Assembly: GCF_014636935.1 (NCBI RefSeq)
Contig: NZ_BMES01000001.1
Location: forward strand, 599,383 to 663,382
Length of the DNA stretch: 64,000 nt
DNA from: Alsobacter metallidurans
GTDB taxonomy: Bacteria; Pseudomonadota; Alphaproteobacteria; Rhizobiales; Beijerinckiaceae
Direction of reading: 5' to 3'
Below, in pieces: positions 33,443 to 41,507 of the stretch. The stretch's first letter is position 1; each line of letters opens with the position of its first letter. Position numbers and translations under genes: made by a program. A model generated the notes under the pieces. It was not told where the DNA came from, made no database searches, and saw only the letters and a program-made list of their open reading frames with translations.

Positions 33443-35047
33443 TCAGTGCGGCTCGCGATGCGCCTCGATCACGAGGCCCTCGTGGCCGCGCAGATGAAGC
33501 TTCGCGCCCGTTCGCTCGCCCTCTCGTCCGCCCAGCGTGGAGAGCAGCACCGCGCCGAGCTGCGCGCCTTGCGGCAACGTCACGGTCTGGTCCTCGCCCG
33601 AGAAGTTGAGCGCCACCAGCGCCTGCTCGTCGCCGGCCTCGCGCCGGTACACGAACACGTGGTCGTCCACCAGCACGGGGGCGTAGCGCCCGACGGTCAG
33701 CGACTTGCGCTCGTTCCGCAGCGCGATCAGGCGGCGCGTCAGCGTCAACGTGGAGGTCGGGTCCTCCTTCATCACCGCGACATTGCGGGTGTGCCAGTCC
33801 TGATTGAGCGGCAGCCAGGGCTCCACTTCCGAGAAGCCCGCATTGAAGCTCCTGTCCCACGGCATGGGGGTGCGCGACGGATCGCGGCCGATGCCGAGGC
33901 CGGGCTCGTTCTTCTCCCATGGGTCCTGCACGCGGTCGCGCGGGATATGGACGGCCGGCATGCCGAGCTCGTCGCCATAGTAGAGCGTCGGCGTGCCGCG
34001 CAGCGTCAGCAGCATCATGGCGGCGATGCGGGCCTGCGCCTGACCGACCCGTGTGGCGATGCGCGGCTGGTCGTGGTTGCTGAGCACCCAGTTGGGCCAG
34101 CCGCCCTCCGGCAGCTTCTCCTCGTACTCGCGCACCAGCGCCTCGATGTCGCGCGCCCGCCACGTGGCGTGGATGAGCTGGAAATTGAACGGGAGGTGCG
34201 CGCCCGAGAGATCCGGCCCGTAATAGGTCACCAGCCGCTCGATCGGCAGGTAGATCTCGCCGATCAGCACCCGGTCCGGATAGGCGTCCAGCACCTGCCG
34301 CATCCCGGCGAGCACGCCATAGATGTCGGGGTGGTCGGCCGAATGGATCTGGAGGAGGCGGTTGATGTCCGGCTGCCCCGGCGCGTAGCCCGGATTCGGC
34401 GGGTTATCCCGCATCTCCGGGTCCTTCATCAGGTGCCAGATCACGTCGACCCGGAAACCGTCAACGCCGCGGTCGAGCCAGAAGCGGAGCGTGTCGAACA
34501 TGGCCTCGCGCAGCTGCGGATTGCGCCAGTTCAGGTCCGGCTGCTCCTTCAGGAACGCGTGGTAGTAATATTGGCCGGTGGCCTCGTCGAACTGCCACGC
34601 GCTGCCGCCGAAATTGCTGATCCAGTTGTTGGGCGGCCCGCCGCCCGGCGCCGGATCGCGCCAGATGTACCAGTCGCGCTTGGGGTTGTCGCGCGACGAC
34701 CGGCTTTCCGCGAACCAGGCATGCCGGTCCGACGAGTGGTTCGGCACAAAGTCGAGGATCACCTTCAGGTCGCGCGCATGCGCGTCGGCGATCAGCGCGT
34801 CGAAGCTGTCGAGCGAGCCGAACAACGGGTCGATGTCGCGGTAGTCGGCCACGTCATAGCCGCCGTCGCACATCGGCGACGGGTAGATTGGCGATATCCA
34901 GAGCGCGTCGACGCCCAGCCATGTCAGGTGGTCGAGCCGCTGGCGGATGCCTTCGAGATCGCCGACGCCGTCGCGGTTCGAGTCCTGAAAGGAACGCGGG
35001 TAGATCTGGTAGACGATCCCGCGCTTCCACCACGTCCGTTCCGCCAT
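33443..35047 (-). CDS. GH13 alpha-glucosidase (AglA type)
   Basis: 534 residues, typical for oligo-1,6-/alpha-1,4-glucosidases. The catalytic triad is complete: Asp201 (DGFRVDVIW), Glu264 (VLIGEIYLP) and Asp327 (LSNHDQPRIATRV). Metal-site segment DSNRDGVGD is at 22-30. It hydrolyses terminal alpha-glucosyl units from malto-oligosaccharides or sucrose/maltose-like substrates; isomer preference cannot be read safely. No signal peptide, so cytoplasmic. AAGGAG lies seven bases before ATG 35047. Divergent from treZ, with EcfG-like boxes on both strands in the shared promoter region. Confidence 0.9.
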   Translation of the reverse strand: MAERTWWKRGIVYQIYPRSFQDSNRDGVGDLEGIRQRLDHLTWLGVDALWISPIYPSPMCDGGYDVADYRDIDPLFGSLDSFDALIADAHARDLKVILDFVPNHSSDRHAWFAESRSSRDNPKRDWYIWRDPAPGGGPPNNWISNFGGSAWQFDEATGQYYYHAFLKEQPDLNWRNPQLREAMFDTLRFWLDRGVDGFRVDVIWHLMKDPEMRDNPPNPGYAPGQPDINRLLQIHSADHPDIYGVLAGMRQVLDAYPDRVLIGEIYLPIERLVTYYGPDLSGAHLPFNFQLIHATWRARDIEALVREYEEKLPEGGWPNWVLSNHDQPRIATRVGQAQARIAAMMLLTLRGTPTLYYGDELGMPAVHIPRDRVQDPWEKNEPGLGIGRDPSRTPMPWDRSFNAGFSEVEPWLPLNQDWHTRNVAVMKEDPTSTLTLTRRLIALRNERKSLTVGRYAPVLVDDHVFVYRREAGDEQALVALNFSGEDQTVTLPQGAQLGAVLLSTLGGREGERTGAKLHLRGHEGLVIEAHREPH

Positions 35048-35126
35048 GCGGCTCTCCTTCTCGCGAATCCATGCCGCCGCGGCTACGGCGCGCGGGGATG
35101 TGTCCATCTGTTCAGCGTACCGGGCG

Positions 35127-35151
35127 AATGCCTCAACGCCGCGACGGTTCC
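35127..35151 (-). promoter_or_regulatory. EcfG-like promoter candidate for the alpha-glucosidase gene
   Basis: Minus-strand GGAAC (35151-35147), 16 bases, CATT (35130-35127): perfect -35, one mismatch in the -10. It lies about 80 bases before the start codon. Confidence 0.35.
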
Positions 35152-35164
35152 CGCCCGCGGACCC

Positions 35165-35189
35165 GGAACCGCTCCGCCGCGGCGGTGTT
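35165..35189 (+). promoter_or_regulatory. EcfG-like promoter candidate for treZ
   Basis: GGAAC (35165-35169), 16 bases, TGTT (35186-35189): perfect -35, one mismatch in the -10, about 49 bases before the treZ start. The region GGAACCGCTCC..CCGCGGCGG nearly repeats the one before the proline-rich protein gene at 57334. Confidence 0.45.
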
Positions 35190-35237
35190 TCATCCGCGCC
35201 AGAAAAGGCCAGAAGCCTCGGCGACGGAGTGGACGTG

Positions 35238-37136
35238 ATGACTATGGCCTGGGGGACCCGCGAGGGCGGCGCGCGCCGCTATCCCGTGGGGGCGGAACCG
35301 GTGAACGGCGGCGTATCGTTTCGCGTGTGGGCGCCGCGCGCCTCCGGGGTGGCGCTCGTCATCGACGGGCAGGCCGACGAGCCGATGGCTCCGGACGGAA
35401 GCGGGTATTTCTCGATCGTTTCGGCGGCCGCGGGCGTCGGCTCGCGCTATCGCTACCGCATCGACGGCCGCGAGGCCTACCCGGACCCTGCATCCCGCTG
35501 GCAGCCGGACGGCCCGCATGGTCCATCGGCGGTGGTGGACCCGGCCGCGTTCAGGTGGCGCGACGACGGCTGGAAGGGCGTCGAGCTGCGCGGGCAGGTG
35601 GTCTACGAGTTCCATGTCGGGACCTTCACGCCCGAGGGCACCTGGGCGGCGGCGGCCCGCAAGCTCCCGTTCCTGAAGGATGTCGGCGTCACCGTGCTGG
35701 AGATGATGCCCGTGAACGCCTTCACGGGCCGCTTCGGCTGGGGCTATGACGGCGTCGACCTGTTTGCGCCGACGCAGCTCTACGGATCGCCGGATGACCT
35801 TCGCGCCTTCGTGGACGAGGCTCATCGCCTCGGGCTCGGCGTCATCCTCGACGTGGTCTACAACCATTTCGGGCCGGACGGCTGCTACCTCGCCCATTTC
35901 GGGCCCTACACCAGCGACAAGCACGCCAACGAGTGGGGCGAGTCGGTGAACTTCGACGGCGAGGGCGCGGCCGGCGTGCGCGAGTTCGTGCTCGCCAATG
36001 CGGCCTACTGGATCGACGAGTTCCACTTCGACGGCCTGCGGGTGGACGCCACGCAGGCTTTCGTGGACGACAGCCCCGAGCACATCCTGGCGGCGCTGAC
36101 CCGTGCGGCGCGCGAGGCGGCTCCCGGCCGTCCGGTGATCATCGTGGGCGAGAACGAGCCTCAGCATTCGACCTTGGCGCGACCCATTGCGGACGGCGGC
36201 TATGGGTTCGACGCGCTCTGGAACGACGACTGGCACCATTCCGCCATCGTGGCGCTGACCGGGCGCGCGGAGGCCTATTTCACCGACCACGCCGGCGCCC
36301 CGCAGGAGTTCGTGTCGGCCGCCAAATACGGCTTCCTGTTCCAGGGCCAGCGCTACGGCTGGCAGAAGCAGCGCCGCGGCATGCCGGCGCGCGGCCTTGC
36401 GCCCGAGCAGTTTGTGAACTTCCTCGAGAACCATGACCAGGTCGCCAATTTCGCGCCCGGCGATCGACTGTCGCGCCGCACGGGCGCGGGCCAGTTGCGC
36501 GCCGCAACGGCGCTGCTGCTGCTGCTGCCCGGGACCCCGATGCTGTTCCAGGGACAGGAATTTGGAGCCAGCAACCCGTTCGTGTATTTCGCCCATCACA
36601 CGCCCGAGCTCGCCGAGCTCGTCCGCAAGGGGCGTCGCACCTTTCTCGACCAGTTCCAGAGCATCGGCGAGGATCCGCGCGCCCGGACCCTGGACCCGGG
36701 CGCGCTCGAGACGTTCAAGGCCTGCGTGCTCGACTGGGCCGAGTGCGAGCGCAATCAGGAGACGCTGGCGCTGCATCGCGACCTTCTGCGGCTTCGCCGG
36801 CAGGATCCCGTGTTCGCCGCGCAGGGCCGAGACGGCCTTGACGGAGCGGTGATCGGCCCGGAGGCGTTTCTGCTGCGCTATTTCGGCCCAGACGGGGACG
36901 ACCGGCTGCTGCTGGTGAATTTCGGCCGCGACATCGCCGCGCCATCGCTCGCCGAGCCGCTCGCGGCTCCGCCCGAAGGCTGCGGCTGGCGCCGGCTGTG
37001 GTCGAGCGACGACGCGGACTACGGCGGCGGCGGAACGCCCGTGATCGAGGGCGACAACGGCTGGCGCATCCCCGGCCACGCGGCAGTCGCGCTGGCGCCG
37101 GAGAATTTGCCGGACGCCGCCAAGGCGAAGCCCTAG
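35238..37136 (+). CDS. treZ: Malto-oligosyltrehalose trehalohydrolase TreZ
   Basis: 632 residues, GH13_10. It releases trehalose from the malto-oligosyltrehalose made by TreY. An N-terminal immunoglobulin-like domain (VSFRVWAPRASGVALVIDG) is followed by the barrel with TreZ signatures EFHVGTFTPEGTW, GYDGVDLFAPTQLYG and VYNHFGPDGCYL, nucleophile Asp270 (DGLRVDATQAF) and acid/base Glu305 (VGENEPQ). I chose ATG 35238, with GGAG eight bases upstream; GTG 35235 and ATG 35244 are alternatives. The open frame back to 35046 covers the divergent promoter. Its 3' end overlaps cobU by four bases, tail to tail. Confidence 0.94.
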   Translation: MTMAWGTREGGARRYPVGAEPVNGGVSFRVWAPRASGVALVIDGQADEPMAPDGSGYFSIVSAAAGVGSRYRYRIDGREAYPDPASRWQPDGPHGPSAVVDPAAFRWRDDGWKGVELRGQVVYEFHVGTFTPEGTWAAAARKLPFLKDVGVTVLEMMPVNAFTGRFGWGYDGVDLFAPTQLYGSPDDLRAFVDEAHRLGLGVILDVVYNHFGPDGCYLAHFGPYTSDKHANEWGESVNFDGEGAAGVREFVLANAAYWIDEFHFDGLRVDATQAFVDDSPEHILAALTRAAREAAPGRPVIIVGENEPQHSTLARPIADGGYGFDALWNDDWHHSAIVALTGRAEAYFTDHAGAPQEFVSAAKYGFLFQGQRYGWQKQRRGMPARGLAPEQFVNFLENHDQVANFAPGDRLSRRTGAGQLRAATALLLLLPGTPMLFQGQEFGASNPFVYFAHHTPELAELVRKGRRTFLDQFQSIGEDPRARTLDPGALETFKACVLDWAECERNQETLALHRDLLRLRRQDPVFAAQGRDGLDGAVIGPEAFLLRYFGPDGDDRLLLVNFGRDIAAPSLAEPLAAPPEGCGWRRLWSSDDADYGGGGTPVIEGDNGWRIPGHAAVALAPENLPDAAKAKP

Positions 37137-37669
37137 CCGGCGGAGCCGGCCGCGTCCCTCACCACCATCGGGAGGCCGGCCACCACGAACAACACACGGT
37201 CCGCCCGGGCGGCGAGGCGCTGGTGCAGCCGGCCGGCCTCGTCGCGGAAGCGGCGCGCCAGCGCGTTGTCGGGGACGATGCCCAGCCCCACCTCGTTGCT
37301 CACCAGCACGATCGGCGCACGGCTCGCCTGGAGCGCCTCCTCGAGCCGGTCGAACGCCTCCGCGAGGTCGCGCTCGCCCAGCATGAGGTTGGTGAGCCAC
37401 AGCGTCAGGCAGTCCACCAGGATCGGCGGCGGCGCCTTGCCGATCCGCTCCAGCACCTCCGGCAGCTCCAGCGGCGCGTCCACGGTGATCCACCCGACCG
37501 CGCGCTGCGCGCGATGCAGCGCGATGCGCTCCTCCATCTCGGCGTCGAGAGCCTGCCCGGTGGCGACATAGCGCCAGGGGGCCGGCATGGCGGTGACCAG
37601 CGCTTCGGCATGGCGGCTCTTGCCCGAGCGGGCGCCGCCGAGAACCAGCGTGAGGGGAGGGAGGCTCAT
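37133..37669 (-). CDS. cobU: Adenosylcobinamide kinase / adenosylcobinamide-phosphate guanylyltransferase
   Basis: 178 residues, normal for CobU/CobP. N-terminal P-loop GGARSGKS (residues 11-18), then RYVATGQALDAEMEERI with the conserved His/Arg segment HRAQRAVGW, LVDCLTLWLTNL and VSNEVGLGIVPDN. It phosphorylates adenosylcobinamide and transfers GMP in nucleotide-loop assembly of cobalamin. ATG 37669 is the first residue of the family; the frame upstream to 37801 is non-homologous. No other cobalamin gene is in the window, and I do not find a cobalamin riboswitch upstream. Confidence 0.92.
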   Translation of the reverse strand: MSLPPLTLVLGGARSGKSRHAEALVTAMPAPWRYVATGQALDAEMEERIALHRAQRAVGWITVDAPLELPEVLERIGKAPPPILVDCLTLWLTNLMLGERDLAEAFDRLEEALQASRAPIVLVSNEVGLGIVPDNALARRFRDEAGRLHQRLAARADRVLFVVAGLPMVVRDAAGSAG

Positions 37670-37782
37670 CCCGCAGATGAACCGCAACGGCGCCGCCCTG
37701 TCCACCCCGGCGGCGACTGTTTCGGTTTGGGGCGCCCGTCCCGTTCGGAACCCGTCAGACGAGCAGGTTGATGCGCTTCGAT

Positions 37783-37801
37783 ACGCAATCGGAGGTTGCA
37801 A
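37783..37801 (+). promoter_or_regulatory. EPS-locus palindrome, copy A (before wecB)
   Basis: ACGCAATC-GGA-GGTTGCAA, matching TTGCAACC-N3-GGTTGCAA in five of eight bases of the left arm and all eight of the right arm. It lies 80 bases before the wecB start. Fourteen bases around its right arm (GAGGTTGCAAATCT) are repeated exactly in copy B. Confidence 0.5.
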
Positions 37802-37881
37802 ATCTGCTGAAGCGTGGCCTCCGCCTTGCTCACCTCCCGCTGTGACGAGACGGCCCGCGCGGCCGCAGCAGCGAGGCCCGT

Positions 37882-39060
37882 ATGCGTATCCTCTCGGTAT
37901 TTGGAACCCGCCCGGAAGCCATCAAGATGGCCCCGATCGTGATGGCCCTGCGCGCCATGCCGGGCGTCGAGTCCCGCGTCTGCGTCACCGGCCAGCATCG
38001 GCGCATGCTGGATGACACCCTGGCGATCTTCGACATCAAGCCCGACGACGACCTCGACATCATGACCGGCAACCAGACGCTGGCCGACATTTCGGCCCGC
38101 GTGCTCACCGGCCTCGACCCGATCATGCGCGCCTACCGGCCGGATTTCGTGCTCGTGCAGGGCGACACCGCCACCAGCACGGCGGCGGCGCTGACGGCGT
38201 TCTTCAACAAGGTCCGGGTCGGCCATGTCGAGGCGGGCCTGCGCACCGGCAACCTCCTGAGCCCCTGGCCCGAGGAAGCCAACCGTCGCGTCACCGCGGT
38301 GGTCACGGACCGCCACTACGCCCCCACCGAAAAGGCGCGGCGGGCCCTGCTGGCCGAAGGCTATCCGGCCTCCTCCATCATGGTCACCGGCAACACCGTG
38401 ATCGACGCGCTGCTGCACGTGGCCGACGAGGTCTCCGCGCCCGGGCCGATCCGCGACAAGCTCGACGGCCGCTTCGACTGGATCGACCCCGCCAAGCGGA
38501 TGATCCTCGTCACCGGGCACCGCCGCGAGAGCTTCGGCGACGGCTTCCTGGGCATCTGCGAGGCGCTGCGCCAGCTCGCCGCGCGCGAGGACGTGCAGAT
38601 CGTCTACCCGGTGCACCTTAATCCGAACGTGCGCCAACCGGTGTTCGACCTGCTCGCCAGCGTGCCGAACGTGTCGCTGATCGAGCCGCAGGACTACCGC
38701 AGCTTCGTCTACCTGATGACGCGCGCGTCCCTGATCCTGACGGACTCGGGCGGCGTGCAGGAGGAAGCGCCCGCGCTGGGCAAGCCCGTGCTGGTGATGC
38801 GCGACACCAGCGAGCGCATGGAGGCCGTGGAGGCCGGCGTCGCCCGCCTGGTCTCCACCGATCCGGCCCGCATTGTCGGCCACGTCGCCGACCTGCTCGG
38901 CGACCGCCGCCGCTACGCCGCCATGGCGACGGGCGCGAACCCCTTTGGCGACGGCAAGGCCGCGGCACGCATCGTGGCCGACCTGCTCGGCCAGTCCGGC
39001 GTCTCGCCACTGCCGATCCCGGCCGTCGAGATGGGGCAGCTCGCCCTCGCGATCGGCTGA
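37882..39060 (+). CDS. wecB: UDP-N-acetylglucosamine 2-epimerase (non-hydrolysing)
   Basis: 392 residues. Interconverts UDP-GlcNAc and UDP-ManNAc. Family signatures are FGTRPEAIKMAPIV at the N-terminus, VQGDTATSTAAAL, GHVEAGLRT, PEEANRRV, TGHRRESFGDG and TDSGGVQEEAPALGKPVLV. Cytoplasmic. It is the first rightward gene of the exopolysaccharide locus and supplies the substrate of the UDP-ManNAc dehydrogenase encoded at 47606. Confidence 0.95.
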   Translation: MRILSVFGTRPEAIKMAPIVMALRAMPGVESRVCVTGQHRRMLDDTLAIFDIKPDDDLDIMTGNQTLADISARVLTGLDPIMRAYRPDFVLVQGDTATSTAAALTAFFNKVRVGHVEAGLRTGNLLSPWPEEANRRVTAVVTDRHYAPTEKARRALLAEGYPASSIMVTGNTVIDALLHVADEVSAPGPIRDKLDGRFDWIDPAKRMILVTGHRRESFGDGFLGICEALRQLAAREDVQIVYPVHLNPNVRQPVFDLLASVPNVSLIEPQDYRSFVYLMTRASLILTDSGGVQEEAPALGKPVLVMRDTSERMEAVEAGVARLVSTDPARIVGHVADLLGDRRRYAAMATGANPFGDGKAAARIVADLLGQSGVSPLPIPAVEMGQLALAIG

Positions 39061-39077
39061 CGGCGCAAGTCCGCCGT

Positions 39078-39116
39078 CATACGCCCCGGCGCTCCCCGCG
39101 CCGGGGTTCCCGTATG
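39078..39116. terminator. Bidirectional hairpin between wecB and the convergent gene
   Basis: CCCCGGCGC (39084-39092) pairs with GCGCCGGGG (39098-39106), and outer arms CATACG (39078-39083) and CGTATG (39111-39116) also pair. It sits midway between two convergent stop codons. No T tract, so either a factor-independent terminator of weak type or a 3'-end stabiliser. Confidence 0.55.
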
Positions 39117-39129
39117 CGCGGCGCCAGCG

Positions 39130-40578
39130 CTAGCGCCGCCGCATCGGGGCGCAATGGTCGACCACCTCGATACCGCCGCCGATGTTCAGCGTATGCGCGC
39201 CCGTGTCGCGAAGCCCGATCGGGGGCAGGCTCGCGAGCACGGTCTGGCTGAAGCCTTCCGGATCGAGCCGGTCCACGCGGCAGATCGAGAGGCCCGCCCC
39301 ATAGCCGCCGCGGCAATCCTGCGCGGGACGAAAAAGGACGCCGCGCCGCCGCTCCAGCATGCCGGCCGGCCGCGCCGCGCGGGCGTCCACCAGCACCGGG
39401 TTCAGCGGATGCGGCGTCCACGGCCCGCGCCAGTGGTCCGCCATGAACAGGCTGAGCGCGTCCCAGCTCGTCTGGCCGCCGGCGGTGTCGGCCGCAAACA
39501 TCCAGAACCGGCCGTCATGCTCGGCCAATGTGACGTCCGACAGCTCCACGCCCGTCAGGATATCGGCTTCTTTCACCCAGCGATCCGGGAAGCGCTCGGC
39601 CCGGTAAAGCTCGACGCTGCGGTTCTCGTAGGTCTCGGGGATCATCCAGACCTGCCCGTCGCGCTCGAACACGAACGGGTAGGAGAGATGATAAGGTCGC
39701 TCCAGCACGATGCTGAGCGGGCCTGCCCGGCCCTCGGCGTCGAGCGTGAACACGCCTATCTTGCCGCGCGGATCGGCGTAGTCGAACACCTCGCAGAACA
39801 CGCAGAACTGGCCGCCCCGGCTGATCACGAACGGATCGGCGACATAGCGCCCGGCGCCCGGTTGCAGCCATGTATACCCGTTCGCCGGCCAGGCCTGCCG
39901 ATCATAAAGGTCCTCGCCGGCTCCCGCCTTGCGCCAGCCGATCCGCCAATGCGCCGGATGCTCGGCCAGCGAGCGGATCTTGCGCTCCACCCCGCGCACG
40001 AATTGCGACGCCCCGAAGGTGAGCGCGCCTGTGTGGTCCGGCGCAGGCGGGGCGGCAGCCGTTTCCACGCCGCCCACGGCCGTGACGGCGGACACGAGCA
40101 GCAGGGACAGGCGGGCCAGGACGGCTTCGAGGCTGGAGGACAACAGCGCCGGCTGGGGCAGGGCCGCCAGCCCGGTCGCGGCGATCCGCCCGGCCGGAAT
40201 GCGGCGCACGGAAAGCGTCGGCGATCGCTCCGCCAGCAGAGCCGCGTAGAGGGCCGGCCAGCCCGGCGCGCCGTCGAATTCGGGCCGCAGCGCCGGCCCG
40301 GCCTCCGCCGGATCCCCCCCGGTCAGGTCCATGACGAGATCGATCGGAGCGTCGTCCACGAGGTCCGACTGCAGCTCCGGCGCGGGATCCAGCGCCGAGA
40401 GCGCGCGGCCGAAGACGCGCCGCTCGAACCAGACGAGCGCGGCGAGGTCGGCCGGCAGGCTGGCCGGCGCCGTCCCGTGCTGAACGACGACGCGATGCCC
40501 CGCCGAACGCAGCCGCTCGGCCAGCCCTAGATGCCATCGCAGAGCAGGGCCCGCCGGCAGGCGCAGCGCGATCTTCAT
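39130..40578 (-). CDS. Formyltransferase-like / GINT1-type beta-propeller protein of the EPS locus
   Basis: 482 residues. The N-terminal 190 resemble the sugar-formyltransferase-like region often found ahead of this module (start MKIALRLPAG; later DLVMDLTGG and APGWPALYAALLAERSP), but with no convincing catalytic Asn-His-Asp set. From about residue 210, repeats of the type YVADPFVISRGGQFCVFCEV, YPFVFERDGQVWMIPET and FWMFAADT match the five-bladed-propeller domain seen at the N-terminus of plant GINT1. In bacteria such proteins sit in polysaccharide clusters; their reaction is not established. Leftward and divergent from the initiating transferase. Confidence 0.65.
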   Translation of the reverse strand: MKIALRLPAGPALRWHLGLAERLRSAGHRVVVQHGTAPASLPADLAALVWFERRVFGRALSALDPAPELQSDLVDDAPIDLVMDLTGGDPAEAGPALRPEFDGAPGWPALYAALLAERSPTLSVRRIPAGRIAATGLAALPQPALLSSSLEAVLARLSLLLVSAVTAVGGVETAAAPPAPDHTGALTFGASQFVRGVERKIRSLAEHPAHWRIGWRKAGAGEDLYDRQAWPANGYTWLQPGAGRYVADPFVISRGGQFCVFCEVFDYADPRGKIGVFTLDAEGRAGPLSIVLERPYHLSYPFVFERDGQVWMIPETYENRSVELYRAERFPDRWVKEADILTGVELSDVTLAEHDGRFWMFAADTAGGQTSWDALSLFMADHWRGPWTPHPLNPVLVDARAARPAGMLERRRGVLFRPAQDCRGGYGAGLSICRVDRLDPEGFSQTVLASLPPIGLRDTGAHTLNIGGGIEVVDHCAPMRRR

Positions 40579-40729
40579 TCACCCCTCTCCGGGACGCAGC
40601 GCGGAGCAATTCGCGTCATTTGATGAGAATTCGACACACGCGGCTCCAGCGCAATCGTGCGCCGGTCCGCGCCGAACATTACAGCGTCCCAAGGTTAAGA
40701 AGTCGCGCTCGATCCCGGCCACACGCAAT

Positions 40730-40748
40730 ACGGGCACAGAGGTTGCAA
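40730..40748 (+). promoter_or_regulatory. EPS-locus palindrome, copy B (before the initiating transferase)
   Basis: Right arm GGTTGCAA (40741-40748) is perfect; the left arm (ACGGGCAC) is poor, although ACGCAAT occurs slightly further upstream (40723-40729). It lies 28 bases before the start codon, between divergent genes. Confidence 0.4.
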
Positions 40749-40776
40749 ATCTCCGCACTGCAACTGGAAACGTCCG

Positions 40777-41499
40777 ATGTCCGAACGCCCCAACGCTGCT
40801 TTTCGCGACGCATCGTTCCGAAAGAAAACACAACCGGAAATCCATGTTCCGAGAGAGGACTCCCGGGTGATACCGCTCCGCCCCAGCGTGCGTCGCGTGG
40901 CTGGGAAATCGCGCCGGTCCGTCGCCAAGCGAGTGTTCGACCTCGTCTTCGCCACACTCGGGTTGGTCCTGCTCTCGCCGGCGCTGATCATGGTTGCGAT
41001 CGCGATCAAGCTGGAGAGCCGCGGGCCGGTCTTCTTCCGCCAGACGCGGCACGGGCTCGACCACGCCGCCTTCCGGATCTGGAAATTTCGCACCATGACG
41101 TGCGTCGAGGACGAGGAGACCGTCCGTCAGGCCATTCGGCTCGACCCGCGCCTCACCCGCATCGGAGCCGTTTTGCGACGCGCCAGCGTCGACGAGCTGC
41201 CGCAGCTCTTCAACGTCATCATGGGCGAGATGTCGCTTGTCGGGCCACGGCCCCACGCGGTTTCGCACAACCGGTATTACGAGGTGCTGATCCCCGGCTA
41301 TGCGCGGCGCCACAGCGTCACGCCGGGCATCACCGGCCTGGCGCAGGTGAACGGCCATCGCGGCCCCACCGAAACGGTCGACAAGATGCGCCGCCGGGTC
41401 GAGCTCGACCTCGCTTATGTGGACGGGCGCTCGTTCTGGCTGGACCTCAAGATCCTCGCCCTTACGGCCTTTCCGGCCGCGTCCCGAAACGCGTTTTGA
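40777..41499 (+). CDS. Undecaprenyl-phosphate sugar-1-phosphate transferase (initiating EPS transferase)
   Basis: 240 residues, bacterial sugar transferase family (WcaJ/ExoY/PssA type, short form without the extra N-terminal helices). One hydrophobic re-entrant helix ([22 protein letters not shown], about residues 55-75) precedes the catalytic core: [50 protein letters not shown] and [15 protein letters not shown]. It loads the first sugar phosphate on the lipid carrier at the inner membrane. The sugar is not predictable. Eight bases separate it from the polymerase gene. Confidence 0.92.
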   Translation: MSERPNAAFRDASFRKKTQPEIHVPREDSRVIPLRPSVRRVAGKSRRSVAKRVFDLVFATLGLVLLSPALIMVAIAIKLESRGPVFFRQTRHGLDHAAFRIWKFRTMTCVEDEETVRQAIRLDPRLTRIGAVLRRASVDELPQLFNVIMGEMSLVGPRPHAVSHNRYYEVLIPGYARRHSVTPGITGLAQVNGHRGPTETVDKMRRRVELDLAYVDGRSFWLDLKILALTAFPAASRNAF

Positions 41500-41507
41500 G
41501 CCGGCGC

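Noticed and set aside
37670-37881. Cobalamin riboswitch upstream of cobU
   Set aside because: I looked for the B12-box and the GCAACTGT-type core on the minus strand and found neither; the region reads as ordinary GC-rich spacer plus EPS palindrome copy A.
37587-38015. 142-codon frame spanning the cobU start and wecB start
   Set aside because: It runs antisense through cobU and out of frame through wecB, with no family features.
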